Below are positions 35,293 to 44,103 of a DNA stretch of 59,552 nucleotides, piece after piece. The DNA is taken from positions 1 to 59,552 of the forward strand of contig CAZOLV010000020.1 in the NCBI GenBank assembly GCA_964580725.1, given 5' to 3'. This DNA comes from Amarolinea sp964580725. Lineage in GTDB: Bacteria > Chloroflexota > Anaerolineae > SSC4 > Amarolineaceae. Within the stretch, counting starts at the first letter, position 1. The number at the start of each line of letters is the position of its first letter. The notes below the pieces were generated by a model. The model searched no databases, was not told the origin of the DNA, and saw only the letters and a program-made list of their open reading frames with translations. Both the position numbers and the translations under genes were made by a program.

Positions 35293-35423
35293 CTCTGGGC
35301 TGAGGGCGGTTGAAACCGCGCCTGAGGGGCCTACGGCCGGGCGTTCACCTGCGTGGACGCGTGTGGTGGGGCGAAATGCGCCGCACCCGATGCTGGCCGG
35401 CGCCCTCCGCAGGGGTTTGACGC

Positions 35424-35464
35424 AAAAAACAGGCTGGCGCCCCTCGTTGGAACGCCAGCCTGTT
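35424..35464 (-). terminator. Intrinsic terminator of plsY
   Basis: On the - strand a 12-bp stem (35464-35453 with 35439-35428) is followed by a T tract (the A run at 35424-35429, overlapping the stem base). It is 53 nt beyond the plsY stop. The stretch 35293-35423 between the FGE remnant and this terminator contains no gene I can support. Confidence 0.8.
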
Positions 35465-35516
35465 GCTGAGATCGTCTGGTGAAAATTCGCAGCCGCTGCG
35501 CAAACGCCGCGGGCGC

Positions 35517-36131
35517 TTACCAGTGAGTGACGCGGCGTTCGGTGCCGGCGAGCAGCCGCTGGATGTTGGGGCGCAGCGCCCAAACGCAGGCTGCCGCCGT
35601 CAGCAGGCCGTAGACCAGGTGTTCCCAATGCGCCACGGCCGGGAAGGCGAGCAAGATTACGGTGAGGGCCGCCAGACCGCCAACCGCGGCGGTCAGGGTG
35701 GCGACGGAGGCATAGCGTGAGAAATAGAAGACCAGAATCGCGATCACAGCCACCGGGATGCCCACGTAGGCATTGAGCGCAATCAACCCGGCCGCGGTGG
35801 ACATCCCGCCGGCGCCGCCGCGGAACTTGAGGAAGACCGACCAGTTATGGCCCAGGATCGCCGCCGCCCCGGCCAGCGTTGCCCCCAACTCGCCCGTCTG
35901 CAAGACATGACGGGCCAGGGCAATCGTCAATACCGCCTTCAGGGCATCTCCCAACACTGTCAGCGCCGCCGGGCCAAAGCCCAACGCCCGCAGCACATTG
36001 GTGCCGCCCGTACGCCCGCTGCCGTGCTGCAATATGTTGACCCCATACGCCTTTGCCACCAAAAAACCAACCGGCACCGACCCGATCAGATACCCCATCA
36101 GCAGCATCATCGCTGCAACCGTCCAACTCAT
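35517..36131 (-). CDS. plsY: Glycerol-3-phosphate acyltransferase PlsY
   Basis: A 204-aa membrane enzyme with about five helices that acylates glycerol-3-phosphate using acyl-phosphate, the first step of phospholipid synthesis. The conserved cytoplasmic loops are visible: GYLIGSVPVGFLVAKAYGV, HGSGRTGGTNVLRALG (normally GSGNxGATN) and LGHNWSVFLKFRGGAGGMST (normally KGGKGVAT). The second loop has R-T-G-G instead of N-x-G-A and the third has R-G-G-A-G-G, variants that also occur in distant members. The ATG at 36131 follows GGAGGG. Confidence 0.88.
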   Translation of the reverse strand: MSWTVAAMMLLMGYLIGSVPVGFLVAKAYGVNILQHGSGRTGGTNVLRALGFGPAALTVLGDALKAVLTIALARHVLQTGELGATLAGAAAILGHNWSVFLKFRGGAGGMSTAAGLIALNAYVGIPVAVIAILVFYFSRYASVATLTAAVGGLAALTVILLAFPAVAHWEHLVYGLLTAAACVWALRPNIQRLLAGTERRVTHW

Positions 36132-36257
36132 CTTCGCTCGCCCTCCCCTCTCTGCATCTCGTGGGGCTGCGCGTTGCGCATCTATGCGCAGCGCGTTTCG
36201 AGCATCAAAACCCCGCCTGACCGCGTTCGATACGCCGCTCCCCAATCTTGCGGCAAA

Positions 36258-36286
36258 TTGACACGAAATGCGCTTCCTGCTAAAAT
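36258..36286 (+). promoter_or_regulatory. Promoter of the large surface-protein gene
   Basis: A perfect TTGACA (36258-36263) and TAAAAT (36281-36286) are 17 nt apart. The gene starts at 36459, giving a leader of about 165 nt. The 327-nt gap 36132-36458 otherwise holds only a short GC-rich inverted repeat near 36168-36190. Confidence 0.7.
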
Positions 36287-36458
36287 TGCCCCACTCACGT
36301 GCTTCCGTTACCCCCTTCTCCAATGTGTGTGAACCGGCGCGAAACCGCGTTTCGTCAACTGCAAAATGGCCGTTGTGCGTTTGCAACGTTTGCCTTGCCG
36401 ATGGTTTCGTACAACCGGTTCCTGGGTCTGTCATCGTTCGTTCGATCAGGAGGTTTTG

Positions 36459-39100
36459 ATGCAAGCCAATCGTCTCTTGCGCGTTCTGCTGATTGCCGGC
36501 CTGCTGCTTGCCGTGACTATTACCGGCAGCATGGCCTTCACCAGATCGCCCGCCGTCCCCAGTCCTGCCCCTCTCTTTCAGTCGTCCGGCCCCCCACGCG
36601 CCATCGAGATGATCCCGCAGGATGACGCCGTCAAGGGTGGTAGTCCAGACAGCGATCCGCCGCTCGATCTCGCTCCCTATTTGCAGCCGCTCGACCAATC
36701 CTTCCAGAGCGAGGTTGAGCCAAACGGCACACCGGCGACGGCCAACGCGCTGGTCGGGACCGAAGCAGTTGTCTGGGGCACGATCTACCCCAACGCAGAC
36801 ATTGACTACTACTCCTTTAGCGCCAGCATCGGCGATCGCGTCTATGCGGCGACGATGACCAGTTCTTCATCGAATGGGAGCAGCGACAGTCAGTTGAGAC
36901 TCTTCGGCTCCGATGGAATTACGCTCATCGAGTTCGATGATGACGATGGTTCCTTGGGTGGTCTCTCCTCCACGATTGCAGGCGCCGTCATCCCGGCGAC
37001 AGGCACATACTACCTCGAAGTCAAACATTTCTCCGCAACCAACCAACTGCGCCCCTATCACCTGCATTTCAGGCTGGCAAGCGGCGCTCCCATCCCTGAG
37101 ACCGAACCAAATGACGGCGGCCAGTTGTTGCCGGGGTCCGGCTGGGTGTCGGGTGACATCAGCAGCCTGACCGACGCGGACGTTTTCTTGCTCGACCTGG
37201 GCGTCGGAGATACTGTCTTCGTCAGCCTCGATCTCGACCCGGAACGCGACACGATCGAATGGAACGGCTGGACGGGTCTGGGGGTTTTTGGTGGCTTTTA
37301 CCTGGTGATCAACGATGGAGGAACAGGAACGCCCGACTCGGAGGCATTCTTCATGACGGTCAAGGAAGCGGGCACCTACGGCGTGCTCGTCTCCGTACCG
37401 ACCGGCGGCACGACATTCGGCACCTACCACCTGAGCGTCAGCGTCCATCACCCGCCGTCAACCTGCACCACGTACACCAGTACCGATGTTCCACAGACGA
37501 TTCCGGATGGGCCGAGCGTCACCCTTTCCACACTGACGATCCCGGGCAATCCGCGCATTGCCGATCTGAACGCCTCGATCACGCTCACCCACACCAATAT
37601 GCCCGATCTCGACATTCAATTGATGTCGCCGGAGGGCAATGACAATGGTCTCCTCACCGACGTTGGCGCCTCGACCCATGTCACCATGAATATCGGTCTG
37701 GACGATGAGGCAGGCTCCACGCCCGCCTGGACGATCCTGAACGGTTCAGTCTTCCAACCAGAATATTCCTATCGTCTCGGATGGTTCGATGGCGAGGACG
37801 CTGGCGGCGTCTGGACGTTGAAAATCTATGACGACGCCGCCAGCAACGGCGGCGTGCTGCAGGGCTGGAGCCTGACCGTCTGCGAACCGACGCCGCCTCC
37901 CACCTGCGCCGGCGGCGGCACGCCCGTCACTGTCTTCTCCACCGACTTCGAGGCCAATAACGGCGGCTTTACCCATTCGGGCGTCGCCGATGAATGGGAA
38001 TGGGGAACGCCGAGCTACGCGCCCATCATTGGCTGTCACAGCGGCAGCAACTGCTGGAAGACCGATCTTGACAACACCTACGACGCCAGCAGTAACCAGG
38101 ACCTCCTGTCTCCCGCCATTGATCTGACGGCGTACACCGGCCCGATCCGGGTCAGTTGGGCCAAGATTTTCCAGATGGAGACAGCCACCTCCGATCACGC
38201 TCTAGTTGAAGTACGTCAGGTGGGCGGCAGCACACCGCGCACGCTCTGGCAGTTCCTCGACGCCACCATGACCAACGGCGTGGGCAGCCCTACAACCACT
38301 CTTCAGGAGAGCGCCGGGTGGGGCCTCTGGAACGCCGACATCAGCGAGTACGCTGGCCAAAACATCGAGATGCGCTTCCATCTAGACAGCAGCACCGGTG
38401 GCCAGTACGGCGGCCTCGGCATTGACGACGTCACCATCACCGCCTGTCTGGCGCCCACCCCCACGCCCACCGACACCCCTCTTCCCGGCTCCACCGATAC
38501 GCCGACGCCCACTGTGACCCCGACGGCGACGGCAACGGATACACCGACCGATACGCCGACGCCGACCAATACGCCAACGGCGACGAACACGCCGACGCCG
38601 GTCGTGGGCGTGATTCCGCCGGCGCNNNNNNNNNNNNNNNNNNNNNNNNNNNNNNNNNNNNNNNNNNNNNNNNNNNNNNNNNNNNNNNNNNNNNNNNNNN
38701 NNNNNNNNNNNNNNNNNNNNNNNNNTTCATCGGCGAGGACCCCAACGGCGAATGGCTGTTGACCATCTCTGACGATACCAACGCCGACGGCGGTTCGCTG
38801 AATAGCTGGTCGTTGGACATCCAGACCGGGATGTGCGGCGTCGTACCGACGGCGACACCCACCGCCACACCTGAACCACCCACGGCAACGCCGACCGAAA
38901 CGGCGACCAATACTCCTGAACCGCCCACGGCCACCCCGACGGCGACGCCCACGCCTGGTTCACCGACCGGCGTCGAGTTGAGCGATCTGGAAAGTGGCGC
39001 TCCAACGCCTGCGCTGGGCGGTTGGCTGTTGTTGGCCCTGACCCTGGCGGCCGGCGTCGGCGCCGCCGCCTCTCGCCGCCGCCGCAGCAGCGTGCGCTAA
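36459..39100 (+). CDS. Large secreted surface protein with PPC, P-domain and jelly-roll modules (contains assembly gap)
   Basis: The product starts MQANRLLRVLLIAGLLLAVT (signal peptide; AGGAGG upstream of the ATG at 36459). Domains in order: a bacterial pre-peptidase C-terminal-like module (SEVEPNGTPATANAL...YYLEVKHF), a second one (PETEPNDGGQLLPG...), and a proprotein-convertase P-domain (LTHTNMPDLDIQLMSPEG...WTLKIYDDAASNGG). A MAM/immune-inhibitor-A-like jelly roll (FSTDFEANNGGFTHSG) and a Thr-Pro-rich linker follow. After the 100-N gap come the end of another P-domain (GEWLLTISDDTNADGGSLNS), a second TP-rich linker and a C-terminal helix with an RRRR tail. The two sides differ in frame by the arbitrary N count, so the true gene is probably continuous. 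The ending resembles a sorting/anchor signal. No protease catalytic domain is seen. Confidence 0.78.
38626..38725. other. Assembly gap of 100 N
   Basis: Exactly 100 unknown bases inside the TP-repeat/P-domain region of the surface-protein gene. A round number implies a scaffold gap of unknown true size. Confidence 1.
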
Positions 39101-39110
39101 CACCCGTTCC

Positions 39111-39142
39111 GGCTGGCCGGCCCGATCACGGGCCGGCCAGCC
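39111..39142. terminator. GC-rich hairpin after the surface-protein gene
   Basis: GGCTGGCCGGCCC (39111-39123) pairs perfectly with 39130-39142 around GATCAC. It begins 11 nt after the stop codon. No T tract follows, so it is either a Rho-type or structure-only terminator or an mRNA-stabilising hairpin. Confidence 0.5.
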
Positions 39143-39236
39143 CGGCTTCCCCCGCCGCATCGAGCGCCCGCCAACGCTCGCCAATGAGACGTTCGCCTGT
39201 CTTCCCGCAGCCGAACGTCTTGTTTTTCACCGGCGT

Positions 39237-39265
39237 TTGCCAAAATCCGCCCGATGGGGTACACT
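39237..39265 (+). promoter_or_regulatory. Promoter of the beta-propeller surface-protein gene
   Basis: TTGCCA (39237-39242) and TACACT (39260-39265) are 17 nt apart, about 75 nt before the ATG at 39341. AAAGGAAGAAAG precedes that ATG. Confidence 0.55.
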
Positions 39266-39340
39266 TCGGCCATCCTAAACCGTTTTCCCGCCTAGCCCAC
39301 ACAGCACAGACGTGCTCGATACCGAAAGGAAGAAAGTCAG

Positions 39341-40822
39341 ATGTCTCGCAAATTTGTTCGTTCCGCTTCGATGGCGCTTGCCGTCCTCTTGATCCTGTCG
39401 CTCAGCGTTTTCTCGACGCTGGCCGCGGCGCTCCCCTCCGGCGATGCGCCCGACGCCGCCGCCGAGATGCGCGGCGACAGCCCGGCGGCGCCAATCGCCC
39501 TGCCAACCCCCAATGTCGCTGCGCACGCCCGGGCGTTGCGTATGCTCAGCTCCACCGGCATCCTGCTCGTGCCTGACTCCACCAACAAGCGCATCATGGC
39601 GTTCGACCCCATGAACGGCGATCTGGTGGATGCCGATTTCGTGCCCGCCGACCCGACGCACCTCACCACACCCAAACACGCCATTCTGAGCGCCAGCGGG
39701 CAGAGTATCCTGGTGGCCGATCAGATCACCGACGGCGTCCATGAGTACGACTTCGATGGCAACTACATCGGGCTGTTTGCGCCGGCGGGCGGCGTCAACA
39801 CGGCGATTCTGGACAACATCCGCGGCATCGCTCTGCGCCCCAACGGCAACCTGCTGGTCACTGTTGGCAGCAGCGGCAATGCCAACGCCGTGGCCGAATT
39901 CGACACTTCCGGCAACTATCTGGGCAACTTCGTGGCCATTGGCGCCGGCGGCATCAGCAGCCCGTTTGCCATCCTCCACCGCGCCAGCGACGTGCTGGTG
40001 GACGCTACGACCAGCGACAATGTGCATCGCTACGATACCAGCGGGACCTACCTGGACAACTTGATCACCGGCATTGCCTTCCCGCAGCAGATGGCGGAAG
40101 CCAGCAACGGCAACCTCCTCATCGCCAACTTCAGCACCCCCAACTCCGGCGTGCAGGAGTACACCTCGGCCGGCGCGCCAGTCGCCACCTATACCATCGT
40201 GACCGGCAACCGCGGCGTTTACGAATTGGGCAACGGCAACATCCTGACCACCAACGGTAGCGGCGTTTTTGAAATCAGCCGCGCCAACGTGTTGATTGCC
40301 ACCGAAATCAACGGCGGTAGCCAGTACATCGAGTATGTCGTGCAGCCGTCGGCCAGCATCAGCCTGGATAAGACCGTTGGCCTGGATTCGGACAGTTGCG
40401 CTGTGACCAACGAGATCACTGTCAGCGCCGGCACGCAGGTTTTCTACTGCTACACGGTGAACAATACCGGCCCGGTCACGCTGACGCTGCATACCCTGGT
40501 GGACGACCATCTCGGCACGCTGCTGAACAACTTCCCTTACGATTTGGGGCCGGGCGCCAGCGCATATATTACCGAGGCGGCGACCATCAACGCGACGACG
40601 GTCAACAGCGCCACCTGGACCGCCAGCGTGTCTGGCGGCCCGTCGGCGGAAGCGAGCGACACCGCCACCGTCACCGTGCAGACGCCCACCGCCCTCACGC
40701 TGACCGGCGCACAGGCCGGTTCGGGCAACAATGGGCCGTGGGGCGGCCTGCTGGTTGTGGGGCTGGCAGGTCTGCTGACCGCCGGTCTGATCTGGCGGCT
40801 GCAAATCGCCACACGCGCCTGA
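39341..40822 (+). CDS. Secreted NHL-like beta-propeller protein with C-terminal membrane anchor
   Basis: A 493-aa protein. The signal peptide is MSRKFVRSASMALAVLLILS, with cleavage near STLAAALP. Repeated blades follow (ILLVPDSTNKRIMAFDPMNG, ILVADQITDGVHEYDFDGNY, LLVTVGSSGNANAVAEFDTS, VLVDATTSDNVHRYDTSGTY, LLIANFSTPNSGVQEYTSAG), as in NHL or SMP-30-like six-blade propellers. A DUF11-like beta domain comes next (SISLDKTVGLDSDSC...VFYCYTVNNTGPVTLTLHTL). The C-terminus is one membrane helix (GGLLVVGLAGLLTAGLIWRL) and a short basic tail. Such proteins usually bind ligands or partners at the surface; the function here is unknown. Confidence 0.78.
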   Translation: MSRKFVRSASMALAVLLILSLSVFSTLAAALPSGDAPDAAAEMRGDSPAAPIALPTPNVAAHARALRMLSSTGILLVPDSTNKRIMAFDPMNGDLVDADFVPADPTHLTTPKHAILSASGQSILVADQITDGVHEYDFDGNYIGLFAPAGGVNTAILDNIRGIALRPNGNLLVTVGSSGNANAVAEFDTSGNYLGNFVAIGAGGISSPFAILHRASDVLVDATTSDNVHRYDTSGTYLDNLITGIAFPQQMAEASNGNLLIANFSTPNSGVQEYTSAGAPVATYTIVTGNRGVYELGNGNILTTNGSGVFEISRANVLIATEINGGSQYIEYVVQPSASISLDKTVGLDSDSCAVTNEITVSAGTQVFYCYTVNNTGPVTLTLHTLVDDHLGTLLNNFPYDLGPGASAYITEAATINATTVNSATWTASVSGGPSAEASDTATVTVQTPTALTLTGAQAGSGNNGPWGGLLVVGLAGLLTAGLIWRLQIATRA

Positions 40823-40877
40823 CGCCGCGCCGGGCGGCGCTTGCCTGCAAGAACCGCCCAAGTGCTCGATAAAAGAG

Positions 40878-40918
40878 CGAGGTTGGCATCCCTTTTGTGG
40901 GAAGCCAACCTCGTTTTT
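40878..40918 (+). terminator. Intrinsic terminator of the beta-propeller gene
   Basis: CGAGGTTGGC (40878-40887) pairs with 40904-40913, with inner CCC/GGG, followed by TTTTT (40914-40918). Confidence 0.88.
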
Positions 40919-40978
40919 GTCACAGGGCCGGTCAAGGCGCGGCGACGCGACCTGGTTCGTATGCGCTGCGCGCTGCGT

Positions 40979-41716
40979 TTAGTGTAGAATCTTGCTCAGG
41001 AACATCTTGGTGCGGTCGTGCTGAGGGTCATCGTACAGCTTCTGGGGCGTGGTATCCTCCAGAATCTGGCCGGCGTCCATGAAGAGGATGCGGGTGGCGG
41101 CGGCGCGGGCAAAACCCATCTCATGCGAAACGACCATCATCGTCATGCCCTCGCGCGCCAGGTCCTGCATCACATCGAGTACCTCGGTGATCATTTCCGG
41201 GTCGAGCGCCGAGGTCGGCTCGTCGAAGAGCATGATCTTGGGGTTCATGGCCAGCGCACGGGCAATGGCGACGCGCTGCTGTTGCCCGCCCGACAACTGT
41301 CCGGGATAGTTGTCGGCCTTTTCGGGGATGCCCACCTTGCCTAAAAGATCGTGTGCGATCCGCTCGGCTTCGGCCGGCGAGCGTTTGCGCACCACCCGCT
41401 GCGCCAACACGATGTTTTGCAGCGCCGTCATGTGCGGAAAGAGGTTGAACTGCTGGAAAACCATGCCCACCTCGGCGCGCACGGCGTTGATGTTGATTTT
41501 GGGGTCGGTCACCAGCATCTTGTCAATGTAGATTTCGCCCGAGCTGAGTGTTTCGAGATGGTTGATGCTGCGCAGCAGGGTGGACTTGCCCGAACCGCTT
41601 GGCCCGATGATGACCACCACCTCGCCTGCCTGCACCTTGAGATTGACCCCATTCAGGGCGTGTACACGGCCAAAGTATTTGAATGCCTGACGCACTTCGA
41701 TGATCGGATCGTTCAT
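40979..41716 (-). CDS. glnQ: Polar amino-acid ABC transporter ATP-binding protein (GlnQ-like)
   Basis: A 245-aa ABC ATPase. Walker A is IIGPSGSGKSTLLRSINHLE, the Q-loop is VFQQFNLFPHMT, the signature is YPGQLSGGQQQRVAIARALA, Walker B is IMLFDEPTSALDPE and the H-loop is VVSHEMGFAR. It powers the permease encoded directly upstream. The ATG at 41716 gives the family's normal length. The matching family-3 binding domain is encoded further upstream, in the chimeric gene at 45311-47719. Confidence 0.93.
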   Translation of the reverse strand: MNDPIIEVRQAFKYFGRVHALNGVNLKVQAGEVVVIIGPSGSGKSTLLRSINHLETLSSGEIYIDKMLVTDPKININAVRAEVGMVFQQFNLFPHMTALQNIVLAQRVVRKRSPAEAERIAHDLLGKVGIPEKADNYPGQLSGGQQQRVAIARALAMNPKIMLFDEPTSALDPEMITEVLDVMQDLAREGMTMMVVSHEMGFARAAATRILFMDAGQILEDTTPQKLYDDPQHDRTKMFLSKILH

Positions 41717-41762
41717 GTTTGTCTCTTCTCTTCCTGCCTCTCTGTTTGCTTCTCGGCCACGC

Positions 41763-42605
41763 CTAGCGATGCCCAACGGTCATGCGCTGTTCGATCCAGC
41801 GCGCAATGCGCGTGAAGATCAGCGTCATCAAGAGGTAGATCAACGCAATCATCGTGAAGGTCTCGAAGCTCAGGAACGAGCGCGAGACGTATTCACGACC
41901 GCGGCGGGTCAGGTCGGAAACGGCCAACACGGAGACGAGCGACGAGTCCTTGAGCAGTGTCACGAACTCGTTGCCGACCGGCGGCAGGATGACGCGCAAC
42001 GCCTGCGGCAGAACGATGTAGCGCATGGCCTGTGCGTAGCTCATGCCCAGCGAGCGCGCCGCTTCCATCTGGCCCTTATGAATGGACTCGATGCCGGCGC
42101 GGAAGATTTCGGTCATGTAGGCGCCGTAGCAGACCGTGAAGCCGATCACCGCTGCCACGAAGGGGTCGAGGCGCAGATTGCTGAACCAGTTGCCGAGCGC
42201 CGGGATGGCGGGACTGAGGGCAGCGCCCAGGGTTTGCAGGACTTGGGGCAGGGCAAACCAGATGTAGAGTAGCCAGACGAGCAGCGGGATGCCGCGCACC
42301 ACTTCGACGTAGAGCGAGGAAGCGCCGCGCACGATGCGGTTGCCGGAGATACGTCCCAAACCGCCGAGCATCCCGACGATGATGATGGTCACGAACGAGG
42401 TCACCGAGATGCGCAGGGTGACGCCGATACCATCTTGGATGAAACGCCAGATCTCGGCATAGGGCTTGGCCATCACGACGATCAAAAAGATGATGATGGC
42501 GAGAACGGCCAGCACCAGCAGCCACCAGCGGTCAATGCCAGCCAGACGGCCACGCGTATCCGCCAGGCGCGGGCCGGGGCCGGACGGAAGAGCGGTTGCA
42601 CTCAT
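41763..42605 (-). CDS. Polar amino-acid ABC transporter permease (HisM/GlnP family)
   Basis: A 280-aa permease with five or six helices. The family hallmark is the N-terminal GIGVTLRISVTSFVTIIIVG, followed by YVEVVRGIPLLVWLLY. The EAA loop GQMEAARSLGMSYAQAMRYI contacts the ATPase. VLPQALRVILPPVGNEFVTL LKDSSLVSVL is canonical for this group. The N-terminus is a little longer than usual. It lies between tpx and the ATPase gene. Confidence 0.93.
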   Translation of the reverse strand: MSATALPSGPGPRLADTRGRLAGIDRWWLLVLAVLAIIIFLIVVMAKPYAEIWRFIQDGIGVTLRISVTSFVTIIIVGMLGGLGRISGNRIVRGASSLYVEVVRGIPLLVWLLYIWFALPQVLQTLGAALSPAIPALGNWFSNLRLDPFVAAVIGFTVCYGAYMTEIFRAGIESIHKGQMEAARSLGMSYAQAMRYIVLPQALRVILPPVGNEFVTLLKDSSLVSVLAVSDLTRRGREYVSRSFLSFETFTMIALIYLLMTLIFTRIARWIEQRMTVGHR

Positions 42606-42625
42606 GCGGTACCTCCAGGAATCGG

Positions 42626-43150
42626 TTACATGATGTCGCGCAGGGCGTCGAGCGCAGCCTGATAGTCCGGGTGTTGGGCGATCTCCGGCACATATTCGAC
42701 ATAACGCACGACATCCTGCTCGTCTACGATGAAGACGGCGCGCTGTTCGACGCGCAGTTCTTTGATATGCGTACCATAGGCGTCGCCAAAGGCCATGTCG
42801 TAGTGATCCGAGAACATCAGCACGCGGTCCACCCCTTTGGCCGCACACCATTCCGACTGTGCAAATGGCAGGTCCACGCTGATCGTCGCCACGACTACCC
42901 GGTCGCCAAAATTGGCTGCCTCTTGATTGAACCGACGCGTCTGCGCATCGCAGATGCCGGTGCCCAACGACGGTACCACATTGATCAGGCGAATCTTGCC
43001 CGCCGTGGAGGCTAACAGCGGCTTACGGCCGGCAAAACCCCCATCGTTGAGCACCACTTCGCTCGCCATGTCTCCGGGCACCAATGCCACGCCATATACC
43101 GTCAGCGGCCGGCCCTTGAGGGTCGCGTCGCCAAAGCGTTCCTGTAACAT
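42626..43150 (-). CDS. tpx: Thiol peroxidase (atypical 2-Cys peroxiredoxin Tpx)
   Basis: A 174-aa peroxiredoxin that reduces hydroperoxides using thioredoxin. The peroxidatic Cys is in VVPSLGTGICDAQTRRFNQE, and the resolving Cys in LPFAQSEWCAAKG, the normal Tpx spacing. The Thr usually found in PSxDTxVC is present as PSLGTGIC, with G replacing D. The ATG at 43150 follows GAGGAG. It sits between dppC and the amino-acid permease within the transporter block, 13 nt from dppC, so it is co-transcribed. Confidence 0.93.
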   Translation of the reverse strand: MLQERFGDATLKGRPLTVYGVALVPGDMASEVVLNDGGFAGRKPLLASTAGKIRLINVVPSLGTGICDAQTRRFNQEAANFGDRVVVATISVDLPFAQSEWCAAKGVDRVLMFSDHYDMAFGDAYGTHIKELRVEQRAVFIVDEQDVVRYVEYVPEIAQHPDYQAALDALRDIM

Positions 43151-43163
43151 CAACAAATTCTCC

Positions 43164-44093
43164 TCACACCTTATGCAGTCTCGGATCGAGCGCGTCGCGC
43201 AGCCCATCTCCTAGCAAGTTGAAGCCAAGCACGGTCAGCATGATGGCCAGACCGGGGAAAAAGACGAGATGCGGCGCCGTGAAGACTTGATTGCGTTCGG
43301 CGCCCAACATCGAACCCCACTCGGCCATGGGGGGCTGTGCGCCCAGGCCCAGAAATGAAAGGGCGGCGGCATCCAAAATGGCCGTGGCGATGCCCAACGT
43401 GCCTTGCACGATCAACGGCGTGAAAACATGGGGCAGGATGTTGCGGAAGAGGATGCGCTCTGGCCGGGCGCCGACGGAGCGCGTGGCGCTGACGAAGTCT
43501 AGTTCCTTGGTGGCCAACACGCTGGCGCGGCTGACGCGCGCATAGGTGGGGATCGAGACGATGCCGATGGCCAGCAGGGCGTTGACCAGCCCTTCGCCCA
43601 GGACGGTGACGATGGCGATGGCCAGGAGCAGCGCCGGAAACGCCAGCAGCACGTCCATCAGGCGCATGATGAGATTGTCGGCCCATCCGCCCGCATAGCC
43701 GGCCACGGCGCCCAACAGCGTCCCGATGATGATGGCAAAGCCAACGGTGCTCAACCCAATCACCAACGAAATGCGAGCGCCGTAGATCAGGCGGCTGAGC
43801 AGATCGCGCACGTTGCCGTCAACGCCCAGAATATGCTGCGGCTTGTCTGCCGGACAGCCAAGCAGGTGAATGCACGGCCCAGAGCGCATCTTGACGTTTT
43901 CGATGCCGATTAGCACCTGGTCGGGGTCGTAAGGCGCAATGACCGGGGCCAGAAGGGCGATGAGCACCAAAATACCCAGGATAATCATGCCAAGAATGGC
44001 AGACCGGGTGCGCATGAGGGTCGAAAGGGCGTCTTGCCAGGGACTGCGCGGCGGGCGGGCGATGATCTGTTGCGAAGCTGAAAGTGTGGTCAT
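43164..44093 (-). CDS. Peptide/nickel ABC transporter permease (DppC-like)
   Basis: A 309-aa permease. The N-terminal cytoplasmic segment and first helix (AILGMIILGILVLIALLAPV) are followed by APYDPDQ. The core has FLGADxxGRDLLSRLIYGAR-like sequence (HILGVDGNVRDLLSRLIYGA). The EAA loop is SATRSVGARPERILFRNILPH. The ending GFNLLGDGLRDALDPRLHKV is typical. It pairs with the DppB-like gene 10 nt upstream. Confidence 0.93.
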   Translation of the reverse strand: MTTLSASQQIIARPPRSPWQDALSTLMRTRSAILGMIILGILVLIALLAPVIAPYDPDQVLIGIENVKMRSGPCIHLLGCPADKPQHILGVDGNVRDLLSRLIYGARISLVIGLSTVGFAIIIGTLLGAVAGYAGGWADNLIMRLMDVLLAFPALLLAIAIVTVLGEGLVNALLAIGIVSIPTYARVSRASVLATKELDFVSATRSVGARPERILFRNILPHVFTPLIVQGTLGIATAILDAAALSFLGLGAQPPMAEWGSMLGAERNQVFTAPHLVFFPGLAIMLTVLGFNLLGDGLRDALDPRLHKV

Positions 44094-44103
44094 GCCGTTT
44101 TTT

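Noticed and set aside
35214..35482. Continuation of the ATPase frame to 35482
   Set aside because: Sequence after about 35214 is Gly/Ser/Arg-rich with no ATPase character and runs through a terminator stem of plsY; it is not original coding sequence of this gene.
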